The notes under the pieces are model-generated. The model ran no database searches. It was given only the letters and a program-made list of their open reading frames with translations, and was not told where the DNA came from. Position numbers and translations under genes: made by a program. Shown in pieces: positions 47,501 through 55,966 of a stretch of 64,000 bases of DNA (within the stretch, counting starts at the first letter, position 1; every line of letters begins with the position of its first letter). The stretch is from Pseudomonas quebecensis (GTDB lineage: Bacteria > Pseudomonadota > Gammaproteobacteria > Pseudomonadales > Pseudomonadaceae), in assembly GCF_026410085.1 (NCBI RefSeq), contig NZ_CP112866.1:2666001-2730000 (forward strand), given 5' to 3'.

Positions 47501-47753
47501 CCGCCTGCGTCTGCGGCCGATCCTGATGACCTCGTTCGCGTTCATCATGGGTGTGGTGCCTTTGGTACTGTCCAGCGGTGCCGGTGCCGAGATGCGTCAT
47601 GCCATGGGCGTGGCGGTGTTCTCGGGGATGATCGGTGTGACCTTCTTCGGGCTGTTGCTGACCCCGGTGTTCTACGTCCTGATCCGTCGCTATGTGGAGC
47701 GCAGCGAAGCGCGCAAAGCAGCCAAGGCCTTGAAGCTGGAGACACAGCAATGA
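44574..47753 (+). CDS. RND efflux inner-membrane pump (MexF-like)
   Basis: 1059 aa, HAE1 size. Starts MNFSKFFISRPIFAAVLSLL. TM4 proton-relay Asp pair in GIVVDDAIVVVENVERN; porter-domain LGGVGDVQLFG; TM10-12 with GLACKNAILIVEFAKD and RLRPILMTSFAFIMGVVPL. A proton-antiport drug exporter; MexF-type pumps handle chloramphenicol, quinolones and related compounds, but substrates cannot be read from sequence. It is 15 bp after the adaptor gene. Confidence 0.95.
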   Translation: MNFSKFFISRPIFAAVLSLLILIAGAISLFQLPISEYPEVVPPTVVVRANFPGANPKVIGETVAAPLEQAITGVENMLYMSSQSTADGKLTLTITFALGTDLDNAQVQVQNRVTRTQPKLPEEVTRIGITVDKASPDLTMVVHLTSPDQRYDMLYLSNYAILNIKDELARLGGVGDVQLFGMGDYSLRVWLDPNKTASRNLTATDVVTAIREQNRQVAAGALGAQPAPSDTSFQLSVNTQGRLVSEEEFENIVIRAGANGEITRLKDIARVELGSSQYALRSLIDNQPAVAIPIFQRPGSNAIDISNDVRSKMAELKKSFPAGMDYRIAYDPTIFVRGSIEAVVHTLFEALILVVLVVILFLQTWRASIIPLVAVPVSLIGTFAVMHLFGFSLNALSLFGLVLAIGIVVDDAIVVVENVERNIELGLEPFPATEKAMSEVTGPIIATALVLCAVFIPAAFISGLTGQFYKQFALTIAISTVISAFNSLTLSPALAAVLLRAHDAPKDRFSKFLDKLFGGWLFRPFNRFFERASHGYVGTVRRVIRGSGIALFVYAGLMVLTFFGFAHTPTGFVPAQDKQYLVAFAQLPDAASLDRTESVMKRMSEIALKQPGVEAAIAFPGLSINGFTNSPNSGIVFVTLKPFDERKDPSMSAGAIAGALNGQYSNIEEAYMAIFPPPPVQGLGTIGGFRLQIEDRGNLGYDELYKEVQNVIAKSRGVPELFGLFTSYTVNVPQVDAAIDREKAKTHGVAISDIFDTLQVYLGSLYANDFNRFGRTYQVNVQAEQQFRQDADQIGQLKVRNNKGEMIPLATFIKVSDTSGPDRVMHYNGFITAEINGNAAPGYSSGQAQAAIEKLLKDELPNGMTYEWTDLTYQQILSGNTALFVFPLCVLLAFLVLAAQYESWSLPLAVILIVPMTLLSAITGVIISGSDNNIFTQIGLIVLVGLACKNAILIVEFAKDKQQEGLDPLAAVLEACRLRLRPILMTSFAFIMGVVPLVLSSGAGAEMRHAMGVAVFSGMIGVTFFGLLLTPVFYVLIRRYVERSEARKAAKALKLETQQ

Positions 47754-49165
47754 GTGTGAAAGTATTCCTGCCGAGCCTGCTGGTACTGGCGCTCGCCGCC
47801 TGCGCCGTAGGCCCGGACTATAAAACCCAGACCCCGGAGGCGGCGAACATCGCCGCCGCCGCGGACGCCAAGCAATATGACCACGCCAGGTTCGAAGGCA
47901 TCTGGTGGCAACAGTTCGACGACCCGACCCTCAACCAGTTGGTGACTCAATCGTTGCAGGGCAACCGTGACCTGCGTGTCGCCTTCGCCCGTCTGCGGGC
48001 AGCCCGGGCGATTCGCGACGATGCCAGCAATGACGCGATGCCGACCATTACCAGCCGCGCCAGCAGTGACTTGGGCAAGGGGCAGATTCCCGGCCAGACC
48101 ACCCGGCGCGTCAACAGCGAACGTTACGATCTGGGCCTGGACATGGCCTGGGAACTGGACCTGTTCGGGCGTATCCAGCGCAACCTGGAAGCCAGCGAGG
48201 CCGACCAACAGGCGGCCGAGGCGGACCTGTACCAACTGCAAGTCAGCATGATTGCCGAGCTGGTGGACGCCTACGGCCAACTGCGTGGCGCGCAACTGCG
48301 TGAGCGCATCGCCCTGGACAACCTGAAGAACCAGCAGGAATCGCGCACCATCACCGTCAGCCTGCGGGATGCCGGTGTGGGGGATCAGCTCGACGTGGAA
48401 CGAGCCGACGCACGCCTGGCTTCGGTGGAAGCCAGCGTGCCGCAACTGCAGGCCGAACAGGTGCGCGAGCGTAATCGCATCGCCACCCTCCTCGGCCAGC
48501 GCCCGGACAAGCTGACCGTGGATCTGAGCCCGAAAGACCTGCCGGCGATTGCCAAAGCCTTGCCGATCGGCGACCCAGGACAACTGCTGCAGCGGCGCCC
48601 GGACATCCTCAGCGCCGAACGCAAACTGGCCGCCGCCACCGCGCGCATAGGCGTGGCCAAGGCCGACCTGTTCCCAAGAGTGAGCCTCAGTGGCTTCCTC
48701 GGCTTTACCGCCGGGCGTGGCTCGCAGATCGGTTCGTCCGCCGCCAACGCCTGGGCCCTGGGCCCGAGCATCACCTGGGCCGCGCTCGACCTGGGCAGCG
48801 TGCGCGCGCGCCTGCGCGGCGCCGACGCCGAAGCCGACGGCGCCCTGGCCACTTATGAACAGCAAGTATTGCTGGCATTGGAAGAGTCCGAAAACGCCTT
48901 CAGCGACTACGGCAAGCGTCAGCAACGCCTGGTCTCGCTGATCCGCCAAAGCGAATCCAGCCGCGCCGCCGCCGACCTCGCCGCCATCCGCTACCGCGAA
49001 GGCACGGTGGACTTCCTGGTGCTGCTCGATGCCCAGCGTGAGCGTTTGGCGGCCGAAGACGCCCAGGCCCAGGCCGAAGTGGATCTGTATCGCGGGATAG
49101 TGGCGATCTACAAAGCGCTGGGGGGTGGCTGGCAGCCGGATACGGTGGTCGCTACCGCCAAGTGA
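47750..49165 (+). CDS. outer-membrane efflux channel (OprN/NodT-type)
   Basis: 471 aa from ATG 47750, overlapping the pump stop (ATGA). Lipobox ALAAC (C18) then AVGPDYKTQTPEA. TolC-type repeats: FDDPTLNQLVTQSLQGNRDLRVAFARLRAARA and GVAKADLFPRVSLSGFLG, ending EGTVDFLVLLDAQRERL. Completes the tripartite pump; the operon has its own terminator at 49208. Confidence 0.93.
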   Translation: MSVKVFLPSLLVLALAACAVGPDYKTQTPEAANIAAAADAKQYDHARFEGIWWQQFDDPTLNQLVTQSLQGNRDLRVAFARLRAARAIRDDASNDAMPTITSRASSDLGKGQIPGQTTRRVNSERYDLGLDMAWELDLFGRIQRNLEASEADQQAAEADLYQLQVSMIAELVDAYGQLRGAQLRERIALDNLKNQQESRTITVSLRDAGVGDQLDVERADARLASVEASVPQLQAEQVRERNRIATLLGQRPDKLTVDLSPKDLPAIAKALPIGDPGQLLQRRPDILSAERKLAAATARIGVAKADLFPRVSLSGFLGFTAGRGSQIGSSAANAWALGPSITWAALDLGSVRARLRGADAEADGALATYEQQVLLALEESENAFSDYGKRQQRLVSLIRQSESSRAAADLAAIRYREGTVDFLVLLDAQRERLAAEDAQAQAEVDLYRGIVAIYKALGGGWQPDTVVATAK

Positions 49166-49207
49166 TGTAAAGAGCTCCTTTGGTTGGTCGCATCCAGCCA
49201 ATTTTTA

Positions 49208-49241
49208 GCCCCATGGTCCATTCGGTCATGGGGTTTTTTTT
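49208..49241 (+). terminator. intrinsic terminator of the RND operon
   Basis: CCCCATG ... CATGGGG stem (11-nt loop) followed by a TTTTTTTT run, 43 bp past the channel gene stop. Confidence 0.85.
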
Positions 49242-49377
49242 GCGCTGATAGTCATGAATAACACTTTCCTATTGGTAATCGCATCTGTCAGACACTTCCC
49301 AAATTTTCCAACAGCCTAAATATCGTTTATGCGAAGTCGATAACGGGACGTAACCTTTATCCAATAAGGAGACGGAT

Positions 49378-49902
49378 ATGGACATGAGAGTGACGATACC
49401 TAATGTACGTTCCATGCAGACGAATGCGATCGTAATCAAGAACCCGGACAAGGTGACGAACGCGTTCACTATCACTGATGAATCGAAAGCCGTTGATGAA
49501 CTGAGAATGTGGCGGCAAGACGAGTTAGCGGATTTAAAGGAATTTTTGAAGAAGTATGATATGACGTCTATCAGTACGGATGAGCTTAAGAAGGTTGGCA
49601 GACGATTGTTCGAGAGCAACATAATCGATGAGCAGGCTTTCTTTATCTTCATATCAGGAGATGGTGCGTCAGATGCCAACGGCAGACAAACGAATACACA
49701 TGTAAAGTTCAATGCAATTGCCCTGTTTGACGAAAAATTGGAGGATTACCTCGCTTTTGTGAAAAGCAACCCAGACGTAGGGCGCTCTCAGGGAATCCCG
49801 GAGTATATACAAGGTATGATCGACGCGAATCGCGCGATTAATGCTCTCGCGTATTTCGCAAACTCGCCGAAAAATGATTTATCCGTGGAAGAACACGCCT
49901 GA
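49378..49902 (+). CDS. unknown protein, AT-rich island
   Basis: 174 aa; AAGGAG 6 nt before ATG 49378 (MDMRVTIPNVRSMQTNAIVI). Central DELADLKEFLKKYDMTSISTDELKKVGRRLFE, then AFFIFISGDGASDANGRQ. No signal peptide. Lower GC than the flanking pump genes, suggesting transfer. Resembles small helical regulators of exported or type III-associated proteins only in length; not assigned. Confidence 0.5.
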   Translation: MDMRVTIPNVRSMQTNAIVIKNPDKVTNAFTITDESKAVDELRMWRQDELADLKEFLKKYDMTSISTDELKKVGRRLFESNIIDEQAFFIFISGDGASDANGRQTNTHVKFNAIALFDEKLEDYLAFVKSNPDVGRSQGIPEYIQGMIDANRAINALAYFANSPKNDLSVEEHA

Positions 49903-49920
49903 CTAAGGCCAAGCAGCAAT

Positions 49921-49954
49921 ATTGCGGTGTGCCAGGGCCCTGACACACCGCAAT
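49921..49954. terminator. bidirectional hairpin between convergent genes
   Basis: ATTGCGGTGTG ... CACACCGCAAT, 11-bp perfect stem with a 12-nt loop and short A/T runs on each side; lies between the convergent genes ending at 49902 and 49964. Confidence 0.6.
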
Positions 49955-49963
49955 AATTGTTGC

Positions 49964-50347
49964 CTAACGCCCGTACCTTGCAGTTCCTGAAAAGACCTTC
50001 GTGACGGCATCAGAATTGTGCACCCTGATCCTATAAGTACCGAAAGGGCCCAGCCAAGATACACGGGATGAAAGAGGGTTCGCCGCAACTTTCGTCCAAG
50101 TTGAACCCACTTCCCGCTCAATAGAAATCTGGGGGGGTCGACCCACACCGCCAGCTGAAATCATTGCTTCAATATTCGCAGCGGAGCACCCATTACTGCC
50201 CGTTATAGTGAACGGCCCGTGTACGGTCGCCTCAACATCCGGCCCTACTATGCCGCTAAAACTCTCAGAAATATTCAGACACAGTGCAGACGCCTGAACC
50301 GACACCAGCATCAACGCCGCAAAAGGTAACGCAATGAAATTTTTCAT
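49964..50347 (-). CDS. small secreted protein, unknown
   Basis: 127 aa. Signal peptide (MKNFIALPFAALMLVSVQASA), mature beta-rich protein with CLNISESF and NGCSAANIEAM (two Cys), ending FGTYRIRVHNSDAVTKVFSGTARYG, which resembles an immunoglobulin-like or lectin-like edge. Convergent with 49378-49902. No function assigned. Confidence 0.6.
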   Translation of the reverse strand: MKNFIALPFAALMLVSVQASALCLNISESFSGIVGPDVEATVHGPFTITGSNGCSAANIEAMISAGGVGRPPQISIEREVGSTWTKVAANPLSSRVSWLGPFGTYRIRVHNSDAVTKVFSGTARYGR

Positions 50348-50842
50348 AAGTTCACCGTCAGAGTATTGATTGGAGACTTAACGTATGAAGGCAATCACGC
50401 CACGCTTTCAATCCTCCGCAGCAAACCTTCGCAGTTAAGTGAGCGATCCTTTACAGATCCAGCGTGTGGCTTGCTTAACCCGACGCCCAAGTAGGATCAC
50501 GGTTAAAACCATGCACGATTTTTTACTGCGCGTATGCCAGCCGCGTCCTAAAAACATTAAGGAAGGTTCTGTAATACTCAGGAGAAAGATGTTGTGAGTT
50601 AATTCCTAGTCCCTGGCCATTACTACATTCCATGCACTATTTCATACAAAATCGTGACTCGCTTTCCTCAAGATTTTGATGCTGACTACTTACTAAACTG
50701 CTGCTGGGAAGAGATCGCATCGGTAAACTCCTGCCGCAGGAAGACCTCGTCAACGCTCATCATTCGATCCGGACAGCCAAAGCCGCCTGTTTTTTTAAAT
50801 TACGAAACATCAGCATTAAAATAAAAAAGAGCATGGAACGCC
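50348..50842. other. intergenic stretch, no feature supported
   Basis: About 495 bp of AT-rich DNA upstream of the MFS gene; it should contain both promoters. No ORF with SD, tRNA or convincing hairpin was seen. Confidence 0.5.
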
Positions 50843-52105
50843 TTGAAAAACAACAACCCATATTACACCCTGTCAATATTTATGAATCTGGATGTCCAGA
50901 GAAGCTTATTTGTACTCTATCTTTTGCAACTCGGTATAACCCAAGGAGAAATAGGCATTCTTCAGTCTTTTTTATTCTTTTCTTGTGTAGCCTTGGAAAT
51001 ACCATCCGGTCTACTTGCAGATCGCTACGGACGTAAACACTCTCTAATACTTGGTTTTTTGGGGTTATTTATAAGCGGCATTGGATTTTTATTGTTCTCC
51101 GACTTTATTCCTTTCGCGTTTATCTTTTGCCTCTTCGGCGCCAGTATTGCTATGGGCTCCAGTGCGGACAGAGCGTTGTTATATGACAATCTACTGGCCG
51201 AAAATAGAACAGAGGAATACCCGAGGATAATATCCCGCGCTCGTGCTATCGGTGCGGTTTCATTAGGCTTATCCATGCTTCTTGGCGGCGCCTTGCAAGA
51301 GGCTATGTCGTGGAACAGCGTTTATATATTTTTTGCGATATCCAAATTTATTGGAGCCATCGTGGTTTCATTCATGACCGAAAGAAAATCTCTTTCCACC
51401 TCACTCAATTCCAGTGCAAAAAGTAGCGTGCACAATAGAGAAGCAGAAGGCGTTTTCAATTCACTGGTATGCTTTTTCCGCTCAAAAAACGGGGCTTTCC
51501 TTATACCCTTGTTCATTGGATTCGCGTTATTTGATCTTTCAACCGTACCTTTATTTATCTACGGCCAACCTTTTTTCAAGCTGCAAGGCTTAGATGTCAC
51601 TTTGATTGCTGGAATATATGCTGCAGTAGAAGCCATATCGGCTGTAGTGTTTATGGTTGCGGGTTATGTTTGCTCAAAATTTTCTCTCGGCATTGTTGCA
51701 TTCACCACGACATTTATTATCACCCTACTCCTTTTAATCTTATCAATGGACCTCGGCATCAATGCCTCAGCAGCAAGTTTCCTCCTGATAATGTCGCTCC
51801 CCGCCATCTATGAGACGTCATATGAAACATATATTCACGATAATGTCGATTCCCGCATCCGAGCCTCATGCCTGTCCGCTGCAAACCTAGTCAATTCGGT
51901 TGTTATCGGCGCCTCCTACACTGCCTTCGGAGGATTAGTTGATAGATATGGCTTTTCGTCGACTTTGGTTGTTGTTGCAGTCTTCTGGCTTATTGGGTGT
52001 TATCACGACGCTACTGTTAGCGCGCACAAAGAAGCCGCCAACAAAGCAAGAAGCTTGAGCTTTATATTCCATAAACTTACCAGACAATATTTAACAGTAA
52101 TGTAG
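50843..52105 (+). CDS. MFS transporter, AT-rich
   Basis: 420 aa from TTG 50843 (an ATG 13 codons in, at 50882, is an alternative). Twelve TM helices. Signature GLLADRYGRKHSLILG between TM2 and TM3 (the G-x-x-x-D-R-x-G-R-K MFS motif A). AT-richer than the surrounding genes and with a rare TTG start, so probably acquired. Substrate unknown; drug or sugar export are options. Confidence 0.8.
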   Translation: MKNNNPYYTLSIFMNLDVQRSLFVLYLLQLGITQGEIGILQSFLFFSCVALEIPSGLLADRYGRKHSLILGFLGLFISGIGFLLFSDFIPFAFIFCLFGASIAMGSSADRALLYDNLLAENRTEEYPRIISRARAIGAVSLGLSMLLGGALQEAMSWNSVYIFFAISKFIGAIVVSFMTERKSLSTSLNSSAKSSVHNREAEGVFNSLVCFFRSKNGAFLIPLFIGFALFDLSTVPLFIYGQPFFKLQGLDVTLIAGIYAAVEAISAVVFMVAGYVCSKFSLGIVAFTTTFIITLLLLILSMDLGINASAASFLLIMSLPAIYETSYETYIHDNVDSRIRASCLSAANLVNSVVIGASYTAFGGLVDRYGFSSTLVVVAVFWLIGCYHDATVSAHKEAANKARSLSFIFHKLTRQYLTVM

Positions 52106-52158
52106 GCCAGCGGGGACATGTAGTTTTAAACGTTTCTCTACCCCCGCCCCCATCTTTG

Positions 52159-52683
52159 CTACTTGAATGCCCTGATCTGTTGGTCTACGTGCGCACGCAT
52201 CGGAATGTTAACCTTCGACGCGGCTCTGTCGGCGATCTCCACGACTGTCCACCCATAGGGTTGCGACACGTAATAGGTCAACTCGCCATCACTGTTGAAG
52301 AGTTCATGACGTCCTTGGGTGTCGGGCGCCAGCCGTGCCTCGTGCATAAGCGGTATCAACGGCTTGATTCGTTCGGGGTCGGTGATATCGAAATTGATGC
52401 TCAGTTGCTTGAGCCGGTCAGCCTCGTCGAAATAGGCCGCTACGGTATGGATAGGTACATCCTTTAAAAGATACGGACGGGACGGTTCGCGCGCGCGGTA
52501 GTAAGGCATAGGCACGGGATAGGAGAGGTTGTGTTCCAACTCCACCGAAGGGAAGTGGCGATGCAGGATGTCCATGACCTGCTGGCGCGGCATGCCCAGC
52601 GTGAAATCACCGATCCCCAACTGCGCCCAACTGCTCAGCGGGAAAAGCGCGCAGCAAATCAACCATAACCATGACGTGCGCAT
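52159..52683 (-). CDS. exported protein, unknown
   Basis: 174 aa with a signal peptide (MRTSWLWLICCALFPLSSWA). Mature part: FTLGMPRQQVMDILHRHFPSVE, VAAYFDEADRLKQLSINFDIT, resembling small periplasmic proteins with a beta-lactamase-inhibitor (BLIP/SmpA)-like G-M-x-x-x-x-V motif. Adjacent to the AraC regulator on the same strand with 26 bp between; possibly its target. Confidence 0.6.
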   Translation of the reverse strand: MRTSWLWLICCALFPLSSWAQLGIGDFTLGMPRQQVMDILHRHFPSVELEHNLSYPVPMPYYRAREPSRPYLLKDVPIHTVAAYFDEADRLKQLSINFDITDPERIKPLIPLMHEARLAPDTQGRHELFNSDGELTYYVSQPYGWTVVEIADRAASKVNIPMRAHVDQQIRAFK

Positions 52684-52709
52684 TACCTATCTCCTTGTAC
52701 GGCTGAACT

Positions 52710-53726
52710 TCAGCCAATATCGTTAAGTATCAAACTCCGATAATGCCCCGGATTCGACCCCGACCATTTACGGAACGCCTTATAGAATGAACTTACATCC
52801 GCAAAGCCCAGCCGCACGGCAATTTCGGCAAAGCTGATCTGCGGTTCGGCCAGCCAGACAATCGCTAACTCCTTGCGCACGCTGTCTTTGAGCCCCTGGT
52901 ACGTCTGCCCCTCCTCGGCCAGGCGACGACGCAAGGTGGACGCGGAGATGCACAGACTCGCGGCCAGGCCTTCGGTTTCCGGCCAGGTGTCGGGGGGCAG
53001 TTGGCGCAGGTCGTGTTTGATGCGGGTGGCCAGGCTGTCGGGGTCGCGGTATTTGACCAGGATGTTCGCGGGAGCGTGGGCGAGGAAGCGCTGAAGCTCC
53101 TGAGGGCTGCGTTTGATCGGCAGGTCCAGGCAGTCGGCGGAGAAGATCATGCGCGTGCGTGGCCGGTTGAAGCGCAGGTTGTCGGAGAACATCACGCGGT
53201 AGTCGTCGCAGAAATCCGGCGATGGGCAACGCAGTTCGATGGCCAGGATCGGAATGCGGCGCCCGGCGAGCCAACAGGCCACACCGTGCACGATCATCCA
53301 ATAGGTGAAATAGGTGAACGCCCGGCGAGGCGCCGTCTCCGGTTCCAGCAGGACGATTTCCGCCAGGCTTTGCTGGCGCACCAGTTGGGCGGGCAAGTGG
53401 TCCAGCATCAGCGACAGAAACCCCAACCCGGTCTGCAGGCCATCAGCCAGAGTCGGTTGCGCCATGCAGGCGTGGCACAGGAACGCCAGGCTGCCCGATT
53501 TGAGCTTGCGCGGGTCCATGCCGAAAAACTCGTCGTCCGTACGCCTGGCCAGCAGCCGCCATAGCCGTGCGTAGCTCGTGGCCGACACCCGGGCGTCGGG
53601 CTGCGCGAGCAGCGCCGGATCGATACCGGCCTTGGCCAGCACCTGCGCGCTGGCCGCGCCGGGCGCGCAACTCTGCAACAAGGCCTCGCGCACGAGGTGC
53701 AGGGAGATGGTGTCTTTTTCCAACAT
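52710..53726 (-). CDS. AraC-family regulator (OruR/ArgR-like)
   Basis: 338 aa. N-terminal arabinose-binding-like domain (PF12625 type: VSATSYARLWRLLARRTDDEFFGMDPRKLKSGSLAFL), C-terminal double HTH (CISASTLRRRLAEEGQTYQGLKDSV, then ISFAEIAVRLGFADVSSFYKAFRKWSG). It is the layout of Pseudomonas OruR-type activators. Divergent from efeU (gap about 170 bp). Confidence 0.9.
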   Translation of the reverse strand: MLEKDTISLHLVREALLQSCAPGAASAQVLAKAGIDPALLAQPDARVSATSYARLWRLLARRTDDEFFGMDPRKLKSGSLAFLCHACMAQPTLADGLQTGLGFLSLMLDHLPAQLVRQQSLAEIVLLEPETAPRRAFTYFTYWMIVHGVACWLAGRRIPILAIELRCPSPDFCDDYRVMFSDNLRFNRPRTRMIFSADCLDLPIKRSPQELQRFLAHAPANILVKYRDPDSLATRIKHDLRQLPPDTWPETEGLAASLCISASTLRRRLAEEGQTYQGLKDSVRKELAIVWLAEPQISFAEIAVRLGFADVSSFYKAFRKWSGSNPGHYRSLILNDIG

Positions 53727-53835
53727 GAACTTCAGGCGATCCGACAGCTATTCAGGTGGCCTGCATCATAAGGGCCATGGCGATTCGTCACCACCGTTCA
53801 GCGAGTGTTCAGCAAACGTCAATATTTGCTGTTTA

Positions 53836-53854
53836 GCAATGAGTATCATTATGT
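53836..53854. promoter_or_regulatory. Fur box upstream of efeU
   Basis: GCAATGAGTATCATTATGT matches the Fur consensus GATAATGATAATCATTATC well in the central AATGA-x-x-ATCATTAT part. It is 40 bp before the efeU ATG, so the operon should be iron-repressed. Confidence 0.65.
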
Positions 53855-53893
53855 TACAACTTAGCTTCCTATCTAGTGACGTTGTGGTGCCCG

Positions 53894-54739
53894 ATGCTCG
53901 TTCCCTTTCTCATCATGCTGCGCGAAGGCATCGAAGCGGCCTTGATCGTCGGCATCATCGCCAGTTACCTGCAGCAGACAGGTCGCGGCCAATGGATGCC
54001 GGCGGTGTGGATCGGGGTGTTCCTCGCGGCCGCCCTGGCACTGCTGGTGGGCGGTGGCCTGGAGCTGATGAGCGCTGAGTTTCCGCAGAAGCAACAGGAG
54101 CTGTTTGAAGGGATTGTCGGCCTGGTTGCCGTGGGCATCCTCAGTTCCATGGTGTTCTGGATGCGCAAGGTCGCGCGCTCGATCAAGCATTCACTGCACG
54201 CCTCCCTCGACCAGGCATTGACCGGTTCGAAGCACCAGGTCACCGCGTTGATCCTCATGGTGTTTTTCGCGGTGGCCCGCGAAGGCCTGGAGACGGTGTT
54301 CTTCCTGCTGGCGGTGTTCCAGCAGAGCGAAGGCCCGGGCGCACCGATCGGTGCGCTGCTCGGGCTGGTGCTGGCAATTATCGTCGGCTTCCTGATTTAC
54401 ACCGGCAGTATGCGCCTGAACCTGGCGGCGTTTTTCCGTTGGACCGGGCTGTTTATCCTGGTGGTCGCCGCCGGCATCCTCGCCAACTCGGTGCAGGCCC
54501 TGCACGAGGCCGGAGTGTGGAATCACCTGCAAACCGTATTGTTCGATTTCAGCACTGCCTTGCCGATGGACAGCCCGCTGGGTTCGGTACTCGCCGGCAT
54601 GTTCGGCTACCAGGAAGCGCCGACGGTCAGCACCTTGGGAGCCTATGTGATTTATCTGGTGGTCGCGCTGGTGATGTTCTTCCTGCCCTCACCTTCCACT
54701 CAGCCCGTCACTACACCCTCTTCCGTTTCCAGCCAGTAA
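53894..54739 (+). CDS. efeU: EfeU, FTR1-type ferrous iron permease
   Basis: 281 aa from ATG 53894 (MLVPFLIMLREGIEAALIVG). Both iron-binding REGxE motifs are present: R10-E-G-I-E14 and R129-E-G-L-E133. Seven TM helices. It imports iron at low pH or low iron with EfeO and EfeB. First gene of a Fur-boxed operon. Confidence 0.95.
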   Translation: MLVPFLIMLREGIEAALIVGIIASYLQQTGRGQWMPAVWIGVFLAAALALLVGGGLELMSAEFPQKQQELFEGIVGLVAVGILSSMVFWMRKVARSIKHSLHASLDQALTGSKHQVTALILMVFFAVAREGLETVFFLLAVFQQSEGPGAPIGALLGLVLAIIVGFLIYTGSMRLNLAAFFRWTGLFILVVAAGILANSVQALHEAGVWNHLQTVLFDFSTALPMDSPLGSVLAGMFGYQEAPTVSTLGAYVIYLVVALVMFFLPSPSTQPVTTPSSVSSQ

Positions 54740-54749
54740 GGACTGCCCT

Positions 54750-55952
54750 TTGTCCAACCCAACGCCTCAACCCGCCTCGCCCCCCCGCGCCCTGCGCTGG
54801 GCGGTGGCCGGCTCGGTGGTCGTGATGATCGCCGCCGGCGGCCTGTTTTACTACGCCTCCCAACTGGCCGCCGCCAAGCGCCAGACCCACAGCAATGAAA
54901 TCGCGGTGACCATTCACGCCCACGCCTGCGAACCCAACGCGCTGACCGTGCCCGCCGGGCCGGCGAGTTTTCGCATCATCAACCGCTCCGACCGTGCGGT
55001 GGAGTGGGAAATCCTTGACGGCGTGCTGGTGGTGGAAGAGCGCGAAAACATTGCCCCCGGTCTAAGCCAGGTGATCAATGCCAACCTGCAGCCCGGCGAC
55101 TATGCGATTACCTGCGGACTGCTGAGCAACCCGCGCGGCACCCTGCATGTGACGCCGACCGCTGAATCCGAGGCCCAGGCCAAAGCCAAGCCGTCGATGG
55201 TGGCTTTCATCGGCCCATTGTCGGAGTTCCGGGTGTACCTGAGCAGCCAGGGCAGCGCCCTGATCAAGGCTGTGACCGCACTGCAACAGGCCATCGATGC
55301 CGGCGACCTGGCACAGGCCCAGGCGTTGTATGCCCCCGCGCGCGAGGCCTACCAGCGTTTGGCGCCGGCGGCGCAGCGTCTGGCGGAGTTGGACAACGCG
55401 ATCAACGCGCGGGCCGATTACTTCGAAAAACGCGAGCAGGACCCGGCTTTCAGCGGTTTCCACCGCATCGAGTACAGCCTGTTCCAGCAGCACAGCATCG
55501 AGGGCCTGGCTCCGGTAGCTCAACGCCTGGTCAGCGACGTCAACACCCTCAAACAGCAACTGCTGGCTCAATCGCTGCCGCCCGAGCAACTGGTCAGCAT
55601 CGTGGTGCGCAACCTCAACAGCCTGGCCGACGTACGCGCCCTCAGCGGTGAGGAGGAGCGCTACAGCCACCTCGACCTGAACGGGTTTGCCGCCAACCTG
55701 GCCGCCGCCCACAAAGTGGTCGAACTGATACGCCCGCTGCTGGAAAAGTCCGCCGCCGAACTGCTGCCCAAGGTCGACAGCGCCCTCGCCGCATTTGGCA
55801 GCGAACTCGACGCATTGAAAGTCGACGGCCAGTACCGTCGCTACGACAGCGTCACCGACGGTCAGCGCAAACAGCTCGCTGACAAGGCCAAGGCTCTGGC
55901 CGCCGTACTCGATGGAATCGATCCCGCCCTTGGCCTTTCCGGCCTGCAGTGA
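54750..55952 (+). CDS. efeO: EfeO, periplasmic iron-uptake protein
   Basis: 400 aa from TTG 54750 (AAGGA upstream). N-terminal anchor (about 18-36), cupredoxin domain with C60 and C122 (about 50-135), then an M75 peptidase-like domain with the HxxE motif H238-R-I-E241 (SGFHRIEYSLF). It binds iron and delivers it to EfeU. The two-domain length is typical. It is 10 bp after efeU. Confidence 0.93.
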   Translation: MSNPTPQPASPPRALRWAVAGSVVVMIAAGGLFYYASQLAAAKRQTHSNEIAVTIHAHACEPNALTVPAGPASFRIINRSDRAVEWEILDGVLVVEERENIAPGLSQVINANLQPGDYAITCGLLSNPRGTLHVTPTAESEAQAKAKPSMVAFIGPLSEFRVYLSSQGSALIKAVTALQQAIDAGDLAQAQALYAPAREAYQRLAPAAQRLAELDNAINARADYFEKREQDPAFSGFHRIEYSLFQQHSIEGLAPVAQRLVSDVNTLKQQLLAQSLPPEQLVSIVVRNLNSLADVRALSGEEERYSHLDLNGFAANLAAAHKVVELIRPLLEKSAAELLPKVDSALAAFGSELDALKVDGQYRRYDSVTDGQRKQLADKAKALAAVLDGIDPALGLSGLQ

Positions 55953-55966
55953 AGACGACCGCACAC

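Noticed and set aside
45165..47750. 861-codon minus-strand frame across the RND pump gene
   Set aside because: GC-rich antisense shadow; composition (Gln, His, Arg rich) typical of a reverse frame, while the sense strand encodes a full-length RND pump.
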